Source: Symbiodinium natans
Lineage: Eukaryota; Sar; Dinophyceae; Suessiales; Symbiodiniaceae
NCBI GenBank assembly: GCA_905221605.1
Contig: CAJNDS010000136.1
Coordinates: 571,001-635,000 of the forward strand
Length of the DNA: 64,000 bases
Direction of reading: 5' to 3'
Positions 33,497 to 42,234 of this stretch are shown here, one piece after another. The position numbers and the translations under genes were made by a program. Position 1 is the stretch's first letter; every line of letters begins with the position of its first letter. The notes under the pieces were generated by a model, which made no database searches, was not told where the DNA came from, and was given only the letters and a program-made list of their open reading frames with translations.

Positions 33497-33817
33497 TTAG
33501 ATTATTTCCGCCATTATATTTTTTAATTCTTTTTGTCTCTTTTCTAGTTCTTCCTTTGTTCTTACTGGCATCATCGGCCTCTCCAACTGACGATTAACGG
33601 CATCTAACTCTCCTTGATATATTGCTTTCTTCTGATGTTGTAGCCAATCATTGCGTAGTCTAACATTTTTGCCTCGGTTCTCCGCTTCTTCAATCATCAT
33701 CTTCATATCGTTCATATACTTCCTACGAGAAGCAACGCCGAAGGTATCATCAATATCGTAGTATCTTTGGACTTGGGGTTTGCGTTTGAATTCCGCTTTG
33801 CTCTTAAACATACTCAT
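33497..33817 (-). CDS. Small charged protein, 106 aa, in the particle gene block
   Basis: The protein is basic at the N-terminus (KSKAEFKRKPQVQRYYD) and then helical with alternating Glu and Lys/Arg. A TCTA box (minus strand, 33832-33835) lies 14 nt before the ATG within the AT-rich context ATTATCTAAATTAAT. Its stop is immediately followed by the start region of the next gene. No family is recognised; position and promoter suggest a late, probably structural, protein. Confidence 0.65.
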   Translation of the reverse strand: MSMFKSKAEFKRKPQVQRYYDIDDTFGVASRRKYMNDMKMMIEEAENRGKNVRLRNDWLQHQKKAIYQGELDAVNRQLERPMMPVRTKEELEKRQKELKNIMAEII

Positions 33818-33831
33818 TATGAATATTAATT

Positions 33832-33835
33832 TAGA
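33832..33835 (-). promoter_or_regulatory. TCTA late-promoter-like box, 106-aa gene
   Basis: On the minus strand the context is ATTATCTAAATTAATATTC, 14 nt before the ATG. Equivalent minus-strand boxes occur at 33498-33501, 32440-32443 and 34847-34850 before neighbouring genes. Confidence 0.5.
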
Positions 33836-33854
33836 TAATAATTAATATTAACAA

Positions 33855-34220
33855 TTATTTCATATTTGACTTAAAAATCTCAAGCATATCATCAAGAAAA
33901 TCAATACAGTATTTGTCAATTTCTCCAATCATCATTTTTACAGTGTCTTCGTCAAGAAACTCATACTGATTATTGTTTAAATGCTCTTTTAGTTCGTTTA
34001 GTGGAACTAGTTGTTCTGGAACAGGTCTTTCAGTTCTAATACACGCTTGTAACACGACTAATTGTTTCATAAGTTCATCATTGACGTCATGGCCCTTAAC
34101 ATTTGCTAAATAATGAAAACAATAATTTTCAATTATGCAACATTTCTCATCTGTGTCAAATGTTTTCATCTTTAATAATTCATTTCTCACTATTTCCGCC
34201 CTTTCAATATTACTCTTCAT
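33855..34220 (-). CDS. Unknown helical protein, 121 aa
   Basis: This open, mixed-charge, probably all-helical protein has several Cys residues that do not form a clear motif. A (TA)n run directly precedes the ATG, and no TCTA box is present, unlike its neighbours. It was checked as a possible maturation protease, but no His/Asp/Cys arrangement is visible. Confidence 0.6.
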   Translation of the reverse strand: MKSNIERAEIVRNELLKMKTFDTDEKCCIIENYCFHYLANVKGHDVNDELMKQLVVLQACIRTERPVPEQLVPLNELKEHLNNNQYEFLDEDTVKMMIGEIDKYCIDFLDDMLEIFKSNMK

Positions 34221-34251
34221 ATATATATATATATATATTATACTGTATTCT

Positions 34252-34833
34252 TTAAAACATACTTGCTCTAAATTTATTAATCTTTTCTTGTTTTTCTTGT
34301 TGTCTTAACCTTTTGATTTCATTATATGACTGATGTAGCAATTCTGTTGATGTTGGTTGTTTCACTACCTCTTTCATTCTTACGGGCTTTTCTTGTTCCA
34401 CTTTATTGTCAGAACTCGGAACACTTGGAACATTTTTCACTTCGTATTTCTTTCTCATCTCTTCTTCAATTTCTTTTCTTAGTTTTTGTTCTACCTTTGA
34501 CCCATAACTTGCCTTCTGCTTATTTACTGGTAATGTTTCAGTCGGTTGCCCCTTGCAATAATGTGGGTGTGTGTTTTTTAAACTTTTGGGCAACATCTTT
34601 TTATTACAAGCGTTACATTCAACTAACTCAACCACTTTAACAGTCCTAGGTAATTTTTTAGCCGTTGCTTTTGGCTTTGCTTTTGCTGTTGGCTGTTCTT
34701 CTTTAGGTGCTTCTTCAGTGGCTTCTTTAATTTCTTCTTCTGGTGCTTTTTCAGGCGCTTCTTCAATAATTTCATTTGCTACTGGTTCGGTTGCTTCTTC
34801 ATTTTTAACATCATTAACCTCTTCACTACTCAT
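34252..34833 (-). CDS. Glu/Pro/Lys-rich protein with a central zinc knuckle, 193 aa
   Basis: Residues 1-60 are acidic, Pro/Ala-rich and likely disordered. Residues 70-95 contain CNACNKK...HPHYC (C73, C76, H89 or H91, C93), a probable zinc finger. The C-terminal half is basic and helical. A TCTA box (minus strand, 34847-34850) lies 13 nt before the ATG. Nucleic acid binding or a virion core role is plausible but not shown. Confidence 0.65.
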   Translation of the reverse strand: MSSEEVNDVKNEEATEPVANEIIEEAPEKAPEEEIKEATEEAPKEEQPTAKAKPKATAKKLPRTVKVVELVECNACNKKMLPKSLKNTHPHYCKGQPTETLPVNKQKASYGSKVEQKLRKEIEEEMRKKYEVKNVPSVPSSDNKVEQEKPVRMKEVVKQPTSTELLHQSYNEIKRLRQQEKQEKINKFRASMF

Positions 34834-34867
34834 TATAAATATAGTCTAGATTTTTCTAATTAGATAT

Positions 34868-35707
34868 TTATTGTCCCCTAAAAAATGTTAGTGTAAATGA
34901 AATATCCACCCCGTTTAAATTTACAATTTGGTTAAGGTGGTCAGTTAGTCTAAAATTCAATCGGCGTAGCATTTTCCCCGATGCATTAATATAATCTTCG
35001 GCGCTTGATTCGTTATCGTTTATTATTCCGAGATAAGCGACATTTACTGGGACTTTTTTGACTATGCTTGAATTTCCCGCCACTGTTAATTGGTTGTAGT
35101 TGCTTATTTCGTTACAATGCAAATATAAATTCTTGAAAGGGACCAAATCAATAAAATTAGTCACATAAGGAGCTACGTTTGTATAAGCATCAGGGGCGGG
35201 TGTTGTGTTTCCAATTACTCGGTTAATTGAACTCAAATTATTAACATCAACAGGATCACTAAAACTACCTGCTAATGGTGCTACTTCCCCATCAGTTAAA
35301 ACAACAAAGATGACCGTAGAATAGTTGGAACTGAATGTATACTTGTTAGTGGAACTGTTATAGCTTATTGAATAAGTGTTGGGTCTATCCACCGTATCAA
35401 CCAGTAGATTAAGTGCTATTTCAATTGTTTGTGCTAAATCAACCGCTGTGTAATTGCCTTCTGGTATGGTTATTTTACGATAAGTGATCCCTGCTATAAC
35501 TCCGGGCGGTATAACTTGGTGTCTGAAATATAAATTATTATTGGTGCTGTTGATAGAATACCGTGAGTGGGGAATGCTCACCTCATGTATTTGACATAGC
35601 ATATTCTCTTCCAATTGCACCGTTTCAGGTAGATCTATTGTAAAATTTGATGAAGCGCCACTTACTTTATAATAGCTGTCAATATAAACCTTTTTGAACT
35701 TGAGCAT
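34868..35707 (-). CDS. Minor capsid (penton-type) protein, 279 aa
   Basis: The start is set at 35,707 (MLKFKKVYIDSYYKVSG), because the frame upstream of it lies in the divergent intergenic region. The N-terminus (VYIDSYY...SNFTIDLP) and the segment IPHSRYSINSTNNNLYFR are characteristic of the minor capsid/penton proteins of PLVs, which form single jelly rolls at icosahedral vertices. The rest is beta-rich with few charged helices, ending in VDISFTLTFFRG. The gene is fully open and is divergent from the lipase-like gene, sharing an AT-rich promoter region. Confidence 0.82.
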   Translation of the reverse strand: MLKFKKVYIDSYYKVSGASSNFTIDLPETVQLEENMLCQIHEVSIPHSRYSINSTNNNLYFRHQVIPPGVIAGITYRKITIPEGNYTAVDLAQTIEIALNLLVDTVDRPNTYSISYNSSTNKYTFSSNYSTVIFVVLTDGEVAPLAGSFSDPVDVNNLSSINRVIGNTTPAPDAYTNVAPYVTNFIDLVPFKNLYLHCNEISNYNQLTVAGNSSIVKKVPVNVAYLGIINDNESSAEDYINASGKMLRRLNFRLTDHLNQIVNLNGVDISFTLTFFRGQ

Positions 35708-35750
35708 TATTATTAAATGATAATAATTAATTTTATAATCTATTTTAATA
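35708..35750. promoter_or_regulatory. Divergent promoter between minor capsid and lipase-like genes
   Basis: This 43-bp pure A/T spacer carries a plus-strand TCTA (35739-35742) 8 nt before the lipase-like ATG. The minus-strand gene has only a related TTATCATTTAATAATA context. Confidence 0.5.
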
Positions 35751-36394
35751 ATGTTTAAACACAAACGGAGAGATGATTTTGAACCATACGAAGCGCCCAA
35801 CACGAGAAGCAACATTCACAATGAAGTAAGTGAAGAATTAGCAGGGACGGAGACCTTCTTAACTGATACTCAAGGATTGAAACTAGCATACGAAAACCCC
35901 AATGGAATTTATCAAAATGGTAGTATCTTATACATAGCAGGAACTAAAGCGGGAGAGATGTTTATGATGATCTAAAATTACCACTTTACCAAACGAGACA
36001 CACCAAAAGATACAAAGATGTTGATAAATTCATCAAGGACGGCGCGATTGAAATTGACGGTAAGAAACATTATGGAATTACCGACGTCATTAGTCACTCA
36101 TTGGGTTCGGCTGTGGGACAACAAATAAATAATGATTATAACAATATATTTAGAAGTCGCAGCTATGGGTCTCCTTTTGTTTCAAGTCAGTCGCCAGAAG
36201 ATACCGGAACAAATCTAAGAATAAGAGGTTCTAATGACGTGGTGTCAATGTTTGATGGAGGCAGTATAACTATTCCCAAAGGTTCTCTAAATCCATTGTA
36301 TAATCATTCTTATGAAGACATCGCTAATGTCAAGAACAAAACTGGAATTGAACCTATAACAAGAGAAGAATTTATGGAACAATTTGAAACATAA
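35751..36394 (+). pseudogene. Lipase-like alpha/beta hydrolase, one frameshift
   Basis: The first segment (35751-35975) ends NGSILYIAGTK and then goes out of frame. From about 35,960 the +2 frame is open to 36,394 and carries VISHSLGSAVG (nucleophile elbow of the GxSxG type, with Ser replacing the first Gly), YGSP, NDVVSMFDGG (candidate acid) and NHSYEDI (candidate His). This order matches class 3 lipase-like hydrolases. The break lies at about 35,955-35,965, where one base is gained or lost before the DVYDDLKLP segment. Such an enzyme could act on host membrane lipid during entry or exit; that role is inferred. A TCTA box precedes the gene. Confidence 0.72.
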
Positions 36395-36431
36395 ATAAAG
36401 AAATAACAGTATAAAACAGTATATATCCGAA

Positions 36432-37070
36432 ATGGATTATTCAAAAGCAAAAATTTACAAAATCATAAACGACGTCAGTGATGATATTTATATCGGTGCA
36501 ACGTGCCAACTACTATCTAAACGAATGGCAGAACATAGAAAGAGTATGAAAAGCAAGAGGGACAATCATTTAAAAATATATCAGAAAATGCTAGAAATAG
36601 GAGTGGAGCATTTCAAGATTTTACTAATCGCAGAAACGCCTTGTGAAAATGTTGAACAGTTAAGAGCAATTGAAGGAGAATACATTAGACAGTTAGGAAC
36701 CTTGAACAGTCAAGTGGCGGGAAGAACAAGCAGTGATTATTGTAAAGAATTTAAGGAAAGATACTATCCTCAGAAATTTGTTTACAAAGAAAACAACAGA
36801 GATAGTATAAATGAGAAGAACCGTGAATATTATAGAGAAAGAAAGGATGTAATATGTGAGAAGAACAGACAGAGATACAATGAAATAACGAGTGAAAAAA
36901 TGACTTGTGAAGTTTGTGGAACTATACACAACAAGAAAAATAAGCCTTTACATCTAAGAAGTAAGAAGCACCAAGAAGCATTAAATAATCTAAATAATAG
37001 TAATAATGTTCATCAACAAAGCGACATCATACCAACAGATGGAGAAACCGAAGAAAGAGAAGAAATTTAA
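36432..37070 (+). CDS. GIY-YIG endonuclease with C2H2 zinc finger, 212 aa
   Basis: The N-terminal catalytic module shows KIYKII...DIYIGAT (residues 8-24), R31, H35 and a Glu near residue 81-83, the standard GIY-YIG nuclease set. A Tyr/Arg/Asn-rich linker follows (about 110-150), then CEVCG...HLRSKKH (C159, C162, H174, H180), a C2H2 zinc finger for DNA binding. The frame is intact. In viruses such proteins act as homing-type or repair nucleases. No intron or intein is visible nearby, so it is a free-standing gene between the lipase-like and major capsid genes. Confidence 0.85.
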   Translation: MDYSKAKIYKIINDVSDDIYIGATCQLLSKRMAEHRKSMKSKRDNHLKIYQKMLEIGVEHFKILLIAETPCENVEQLRAIEGEYIRQLGTLNSQVAGRTSSDYCKEFKERYYPQKFVYKENNRDSINEKNREYYRERKDVICEKNRQRYNEITSEKMTCEVCGTIHNKKNKPLHLRSKKHQEALNNLNNSNNVHQQSDIIPTDGETEEREEI

Positions 37071-37197
37071 ACAGAACGCTTACGAAGAGATACGAAAATT
37101 AGTAGAAGATAATGAGGGAAATGATATAGTTAAGGAAGTTAAAAACAAAAAGGAAAATAATAAAGAAAATCAATATAATTTTAAACTATTTGATTAA
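37039..37197 (+). CDS. Small Lys/Glu/Asn-rich protein, about 52 aa
   Basis: The start at MEKPKKEKKFKQNAYEEI (37,039) overlaps the end of the nuclease gene in another frame; an earlier start at 37,006 is possible. The product is highly charged and probably helical. The only support is an open frame filling the gap before the major capsid gene. Confidence 0.4.
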   Translation: MEKPKKEKKFKQNAYEEIRKLVEDNEGNDIVKEVKNKKENNKENQYNFKLFD

Positions 37198-37228
37198 ATA
37201 TAATTTAGTATTATATTTAACTAAATTA

Positions 37229-37232
37229 TCTA
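37229..37232 (+). promoter_or_regulatory. TCTA late-promoter-like box, major capsid gene
   Basis: TCTA sits in an A/T-only context (AAATTATCTATGTTAG), ending 18 nt before the major capsid ATG. Confidence 0.5.
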
Positions 37233-37250
37233 TGTTAGTTTATATAGAAA

Positions 37251-38692
37251 ATGGTAGAATCGTTCAGCCCAGAGGATATTCTCATTGACAACCTCTCATT
37301 TAAATTGAATAAGGGTAGTTCATACATAGTTGATAGAAGAAGTGTAAGATTTTACAGTCAATCCACAAACGTCTTTCAACCGACCAGTGGGAACCGCGTA
37401 ATGAAATTTTCTTTGAATGGTGAAGATAATACATGGTTAGACCCTAAAAGTGTTAGAGTATGCTTCACAGTTCAAAACAAAGACACAACCCTTAACCGCA
37501 AATTAAGACCACTAGCACCGCCTTATTCCTTCTTTAGAAGAATGCGAATTATTGCAGGTAGTCAGGTTCTTGAAGACTTTGACAATTATAATCGTGTTCA
37601 TCAGATGTTTTCAAAAATGATGTCACAAGGAGCACGAAAAGATGAAGCAAATGAAGGGTTTGGTTATAGAGACGATGACGAAATTAAGACATTGAAAAAC
37701 AAGTTGGTAGTGAAAACTTAATTTATGATGTCGATGCTGTTGCCGTTCCAGGTTTTAAAAATCAGATGACAGTCGCATTTAAACCCCTTGCGGGAATATT
37801 TTCCCAGTGGAAATATTTACCTATGAAATACATGGGGAATTTAACTATTGAATTAGAATTGGTTAGTAATGACCTTGATTGTATTGTTAATCCCGATGAT
37901 TATGATGAAGCAGACGCAGGTATTGCTCAACTCCTTCATGAAAAAATCACTGCCGATGTAGCACTTCCTGGCGGTAATGCTACTAACACATCAAAAGTGT
38001 TTGAACTGAACAACGCCTTTGTTCAGTGCGATGTTTGCACCCTTGATAATAATTTAAATAACGAATACGTAAAACATTTGTTAGAAGGAAAAGGGCTTCC
38101 CATAACTTATACAACTTATATTACTCAATCACAATCAGTAGAGAATATGGATAGTATCAGCGTTCCAGTTATTCGTTCAGTATCTAAGTTAGTAGCATCT
38201 TTTATTACTTTTTATAGAACTGACCAACCAAGTTTAGGATATGAGTATGCTAATAAGCGTTTCTGTCGTTTTTATCATCCTCATCAATCTCACGATTCTT
38301 CTGTAGAAGGCATTTACGACATTAATAAAGACCTTGAATTTCAAATACAATTAGGTTCTAAATTGTTCCCTGAATATCCTTGTAATTCATTAAGCCAGTG
38401 CTTCTATCATTTAAGAAAGGCGTTAAATCTTCCAGTATTCCATCAACATAGTATTTCAATTGATTTTAAACAATATCGCGATAGACAATTTATTTTCGGT
38501 TTTTCATTTGAACGTGTTCCAGATAGCTCGTATACAGGAATTAACACACGTGCTGGGCTACAAATGTTGATAAAAACTAAACCAGCAGGAACAGCAATTC
38601 CAGTTGCCGATATGCCCGATGAAATGTTCATTACACTATTATCAGAACAGATACTGGAAATTAAAGATTTAGGTCTGAAGGTGTTTGATTAG
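37251..38692 (+). pseudogene. Major capsid protein (double jelly roll), one frameshift
   Basis: This is the main shell protein. Segment 37251-37721 includes SFFRRMRIIAGSQVLEDFD and YNRVHQMF, a conserved block in PLV major capsid proteins. Segment 37,688-38,692 continues in another frame with FKNQMTVAFKPLAGIFSQ, the first-jelly-roll to second-jelly-roll transition, and ends with FIFGFSFERVPDSSYTGINTR and a short C-terminus. Joined length is about 479 residues, normal for PLVs. The break is a missing base near 37,686 (ATTAAGAC), with the second frame open directly through it. A TCTA box lies 18 nt before the ATG (37229-37232). One single-base lesion in an otherwise clean gene means a recent insertion or an assembly indel. 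Confidence 0.88.
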
Positions 38693-38715
38693 ATTAATCA
38701 TTGTTAAATTAATTA

Positions 38716-38719
38716 TCTA
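38716..38719 (+). promoter_or_regulatory. TCTA late-promoter-like box, fibre gene
   Basis: TCTA lies in AATTATCTAAATTAATTTAA, ending 13 nt before the fibre ATG. The context is almost identical to that before the minus-strand 106-aa gene. Confidence 0.5.
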
Positions 38720-38732
38720 AATTAATTTAATA

Positions 38733-41034
38733 ATGCCATTAACATTAAACAACACGAGCACACTAACAGCAGACAACATCGTTGTAAGCGGGACTAGTTT
38801 AAGTGACCTATACGCAACGAGAACAGAATTAAGCGACATAAACAACACAACAGAAGTAACAGCAAACACCGATGCCATAGCAGTTTTAAACACAAAACAG
38901 CTACAGAATTTCAATAATATTAATGCTATTAATGATGACTTAACTAATAATTACCAAACAAACGCAGTTCTATCAACCAATGTTTACAATAAAACGGAGA
39001 TTGACACAACATTTACTAACTATTACACATCAACGCAGATAGACACAAATTTATCTACTAATTATCAAAATAACACATTATTAGCTACCAGTTTTTATAA
39101 TAAGGGCGAGGTAGATACATTAATAGCAGGTGCTGGTGGTGGCAGTGGTTATACCGATACAGAAACTGATAATCTACTAGCGTTAAGAGTTCCGTTAAGT
39201 GATTTTACTGACCGCTTTAAAACAAACCCAGTTATTGATTGTAGCGCCCCAACTATTATTCACACGGGCTTAACATTGAATAATGAAACAATAAATATAT
39301 CACCGACTACTGGGTTATTATTTAGTAACCAAACAGGAGGAGGAGATAAAGTAGTAAGTGTGTTTGAAAATGCTACTAATTATATAACTTTGCAAGGAAA
39401 TAAAATTGTGTCAAATGCTACATCTGATGATAGTGTTGTAGATTTAGAATTAAACCCATCGGGAAATGTTAACATTACTAATGATTTATCATTAACTAAT
39501 TTAACAGCAGACGGCATTAGTTTAACAAATAATGTTAATATCGGTGGAAACATTGAATGAACAGACGCTAATACAAGTATAGAAAGATATAATAACGCTA
39601 CTAAATCAAATATATCAATGGATTTACGAACAGACCAAGAGGCAATGAGATTGATGTTAGGTGCACCCACAGATACGGACACTAATACCTATATTGAATG
39701 TAACAATACAACAGGAGGAACAACATTGTTTAACCCAACATATTTTAAAGACACTGTAAATTTTGAAAACGACACTTCTAATATTTCCAATAATTCAGGA
39801 CTTACACTTTATAAAAATACAACAGACGCCAGTAATGTTTTAACGGTAAAGAGTGCTCAAGGTCCTCAAGGTTATATAAGATTTAATTCATTTAATATTA
39901 ATGCATAACACGAGTAATGACAGTTCTTCTTTACTTTTATTGAATACAGCAAATGGTAATGGTGTTTATTGCTTAAGTTTAGGTATTGGAGTAATCCAAG
40001 GATCAAATAAGTTAAATGTAGCTGGTGGTAATAGTAACTTCGGTGGCACATCATCATTTCAAAATATATCAACATTTAATAGTGATATTTATATTAATAA
40101 TTCGGGTAGAATATTTCAAAGAGCGGACGTTAATAATTCATTAAATATAATATCAACAGAAGAAATTAATTTTTCATTGCAACCAAGAACAATTGATCCT
40201 ACTACTTCAACAATAGCATTACAATTAAACGACACTAACGGCATTACATTAAATAGGGCTGTTACAAATAATTTAACATTTAATTCTATTGGTAATATTG
40301 TTGGTGAAAGCGATGTTATTAGTTGGGGGCGCGTTATGTTTCAAAATAGTAGCGAATTAAAAGAAGTTTTAGACACTCAATATAAGTTATATATCAGAAA
40401 TGGAGACACGGCGGGAGAAATGAATTTAACAATAGGCTTGGAAAGTAGCGCACCGGAAATTCAATTAACAGACGGAAAGGTGAATTTATTAGGTAATTTG
40501 GAGATAACACACACTGATGTATCAGGGTCGCAACGAGTATTAATAAATAATCCAGATACTGATGGATTTATTAGATTAAGCAATAACAATTTATCAAGAT
40601 TGGATGCTACAAATACAGGCGTTGATGTTTACGGTTTCTTTACTACAACAAATAACGCAGATATCGGAGGAACTCTAACCTGCACCGCTTTAATAGAAAC
40701 ATCAGATTTTAAATTAAAAGAGAACATTAAAGAAGTGAATACCAAAGACTGATATAGTGTAGTTAAATACGTTAAACCGAAAACATTTACTTTTGTTAAG
40801 GACGAAGATAAAAAGAGTAACCTAGGATTTATAGCCGACGATGTGAAAAATGCTAAACTGCCCCCTGAATGGGATAACGTAATCTTTGATAATGATGATG
40901 GTATGAAACTATGAGCGTACAATAAAATGACAGTTATCTTGTGGGGCGCTTTGCAAGAAATGCAAAAAGAAATGACGTCTTTGAAAGGCGAATTAACAAA
41001 GTTGAAAAAGAAGATGAAGAATGATAGCGATTAA
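38733..41034 (+). pseudogene. Fibre/spike protein with C-terminal S74 chaperone domain; three in-frame TGA codons and a frameshift
   Basis: This long Asn/Thr-rich beta-type shaft would encode about 766 residues, with repeated YNKTEIDT and YTSTQIDT-like units near residues 85-130 and a Gly hinge (GAGGGSG). It ends with TSDFKLKENI...NLGFIADDV...MTVILWGALQEM and a Lys-rich coiled coil. That ending is the Peptidase_S74 intramolecular chaperone, which trimerises fibres and then cleaves itself off. Breaks are TGA at 39,558, a frame change at about 39,880-39,905, TGA at 40,750 and TGA at 40,912; the coding signal continues across each. It is probably the host-attachment protein (inference). All three stops being TGA is notable; see findings. 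Confidence 0.82.
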
Positions 41035-41059
41035 AAAATATTTATCTAAGTTTCATTAT

Positions 41060-41269
41060 ATGGGTTCTACATCTTCTAGATCTTCTGCTACTGAAAACAT
41101 GAAACAAATAAAAGAGTTAGACATTAATGAAAAAACAAGAACAGATATGTTGTTATTTAATACTTTGAAAGATGTTATTGAAAGAGTTGAAAAGTTAGAA
41201 GAAACTAAAAGCGACAAAATATATTATAAACTACCTGCTATAAACTTGTGTAGCTACTCATTGATTTAA
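41060..41269 (+). CDS. Small protein with possible N-myristoylation signal, 69 aa
   Basis: A start at 41,060 gives MGSTSSRSSATENM, which fits the MGxxxS/T consensus for N-myristoylation. An in-frame ATG at 41,021 overlapping the fibre stop gives 82 residues. Residues 20-55 form a charged helix. If acylated it could bind membranes during assembly or entry; this is inference from the motif alone. Confidence 0.45.
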   Translation: MGSTSSRSSATENMKQIKELDINEKTRTDMLLFNTLKDVIERVEKLEETKSDKIYYKLPAINLCSYSLI

Positions 41270-41293
41270 TTAATAATATTATCAAAAATATTA

Positions 41294-42055
41294 TTAATCA
41301 CCTATTTCAAAGCGCTGTTCAAAGTTAATGAAGAACATATTACTAACATCTTTAGCGTTGGTGTTTATGTAGAAGAACGAGTAAGGAGCAAAATTCACGG
41401 CTTTTTGATACATTTTGTATAACGTGCTTTTATCTACTAATGCTGAGTTCTCTTCAATAAAAGCATTAACTTCATTCATATTTTTAAGTCTAAAAATGAA
41501 CAAAGCAGATGCATTTAATCTAATGATCGGAGCCAATACATTGTATTTCTGAGTGGATAAGATGACACTTATAGCGTTATGACGACCTCTTGTGAAAAGA
41601 CCGTGAAGGATATTAGAGTAGCGAACAAAGCGTGGATCATCACTAAAATCATCCACCACCAGCAGAATGCTAAACAGGTCCTTTTGTTTGTTCTTCTTCT
41701 GAAAATCAATTACTCTATGTTGGGTGTCTATGATCTTCTTTAGCGCCACCGGATCGTATTCCTCGTAATAAAGCTGTTCTTTTTCGGCATCCACCTTCAT
41801 TACATCCCTTATGTATTTCTTTACTGCCGACCAAGTGTCATCAACATGAACACTGGGCGAGAAGATGTATATTCTCTCAAACGATCCTCTGTAGATTTTT
41901 AATATTAAGTTCTGGATCAATACTGTTTTACCACCTGTTGAAGAAGCCACGCATAGCATCCGCGCGGGTAGCTTCGGCATCATGTCAAACTTGCTGTTTT
42001 TATATTTATATTCGGGTATGTCTATCGGCTCTACTTTAGGTATTTCTGCACTCAT
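41294..42055 (-). CDS. A32-type genome packaging ATPase (FtsK/HerA), 253 aa
   Basis: This protein would pump viral DNA into the capsid. Walker A is ASSTGGKT (residues 37-44), Walker B is SILLVVDD (129-136), and downstream RHN...VILSTQ (158-169) is the conserved Arg/Gln sensor block of the A32 family. Length and motif spacing are typical of PLVs and virophages, and the gene is completely open. It is the only minus-strand gene in the right arm, convergent with the fibre/69-aa genes and divergent from the 53-aa gene. Confidence 0.92.
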   Translation of the reverse strand: MSAEIPKVEPIDIPEYKYKNSKFDMMPKLPARMLCVASSTGGKTVLIQNLILKIYRGSFERIYIFSPSVHVDDTWSAVKKYIRDVMKVDAEKEQLYYEEYDPVALKKIIDTQHRVIDFQKKNKQKDLFSILLVVDDFSDDPRFVRYSNILHGLFTRGRHNAISVILSTQKYNVLAPIIRLNASALFIFRLKNMNEVNAFIEENSALVDKSTLYKMYQKAVNFAPYSFFYINTNAKDVSNMFFINFEQRFEIGD

Positions 42056-42072
42056 TAACTAATAAGAGAAAA

Positions 42073-42234
42073 ATGTCTTTTAATATAATGGATAGGTATT
42101 TGGAAACGATAGAGGAAATTGAGGAAATTGAGAAGATTGTAATACAAGACACCAAGCTTAAAAGGTGTTGCGCCGCTTCTTTAGAATTGCTTAAGGCGGT
42201 TCTTGAGTATTTAAAAAAATCTTCGAAGAATTAA
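42073..42234 (+). CDS. Small coiled-coil protein, 53 aa
   Basis: The frame MSFNIMDRYLETIEEIEE... is open to a TAA that overlaps the next ATG by one base (TAATG), a tight coupling that supports translation of both. It has an acidic helix, a CC pair and a Lys-rich end. No family is recognised. Confidence 0.55.
   Translation: MSFNIMDRYLETIEEIEEIEKIVIQDTKLKRCCAASLELLKAVLEYLKKSSKN

Noticed and set aside
33855-34220. Adenovirus-type maturation protease
   Set aside because: The 121-aa gene and its neighbours lack any His...Asp/Glu...Cys pattern of the Ulp1-like family.
38733-41034. Firm call of a changed genetic code (TGA as Trp)
   Set aside because: Only one gene shows internal TGA, other genes are free of it, and the residues expected at the three sites are not clearly Trp.
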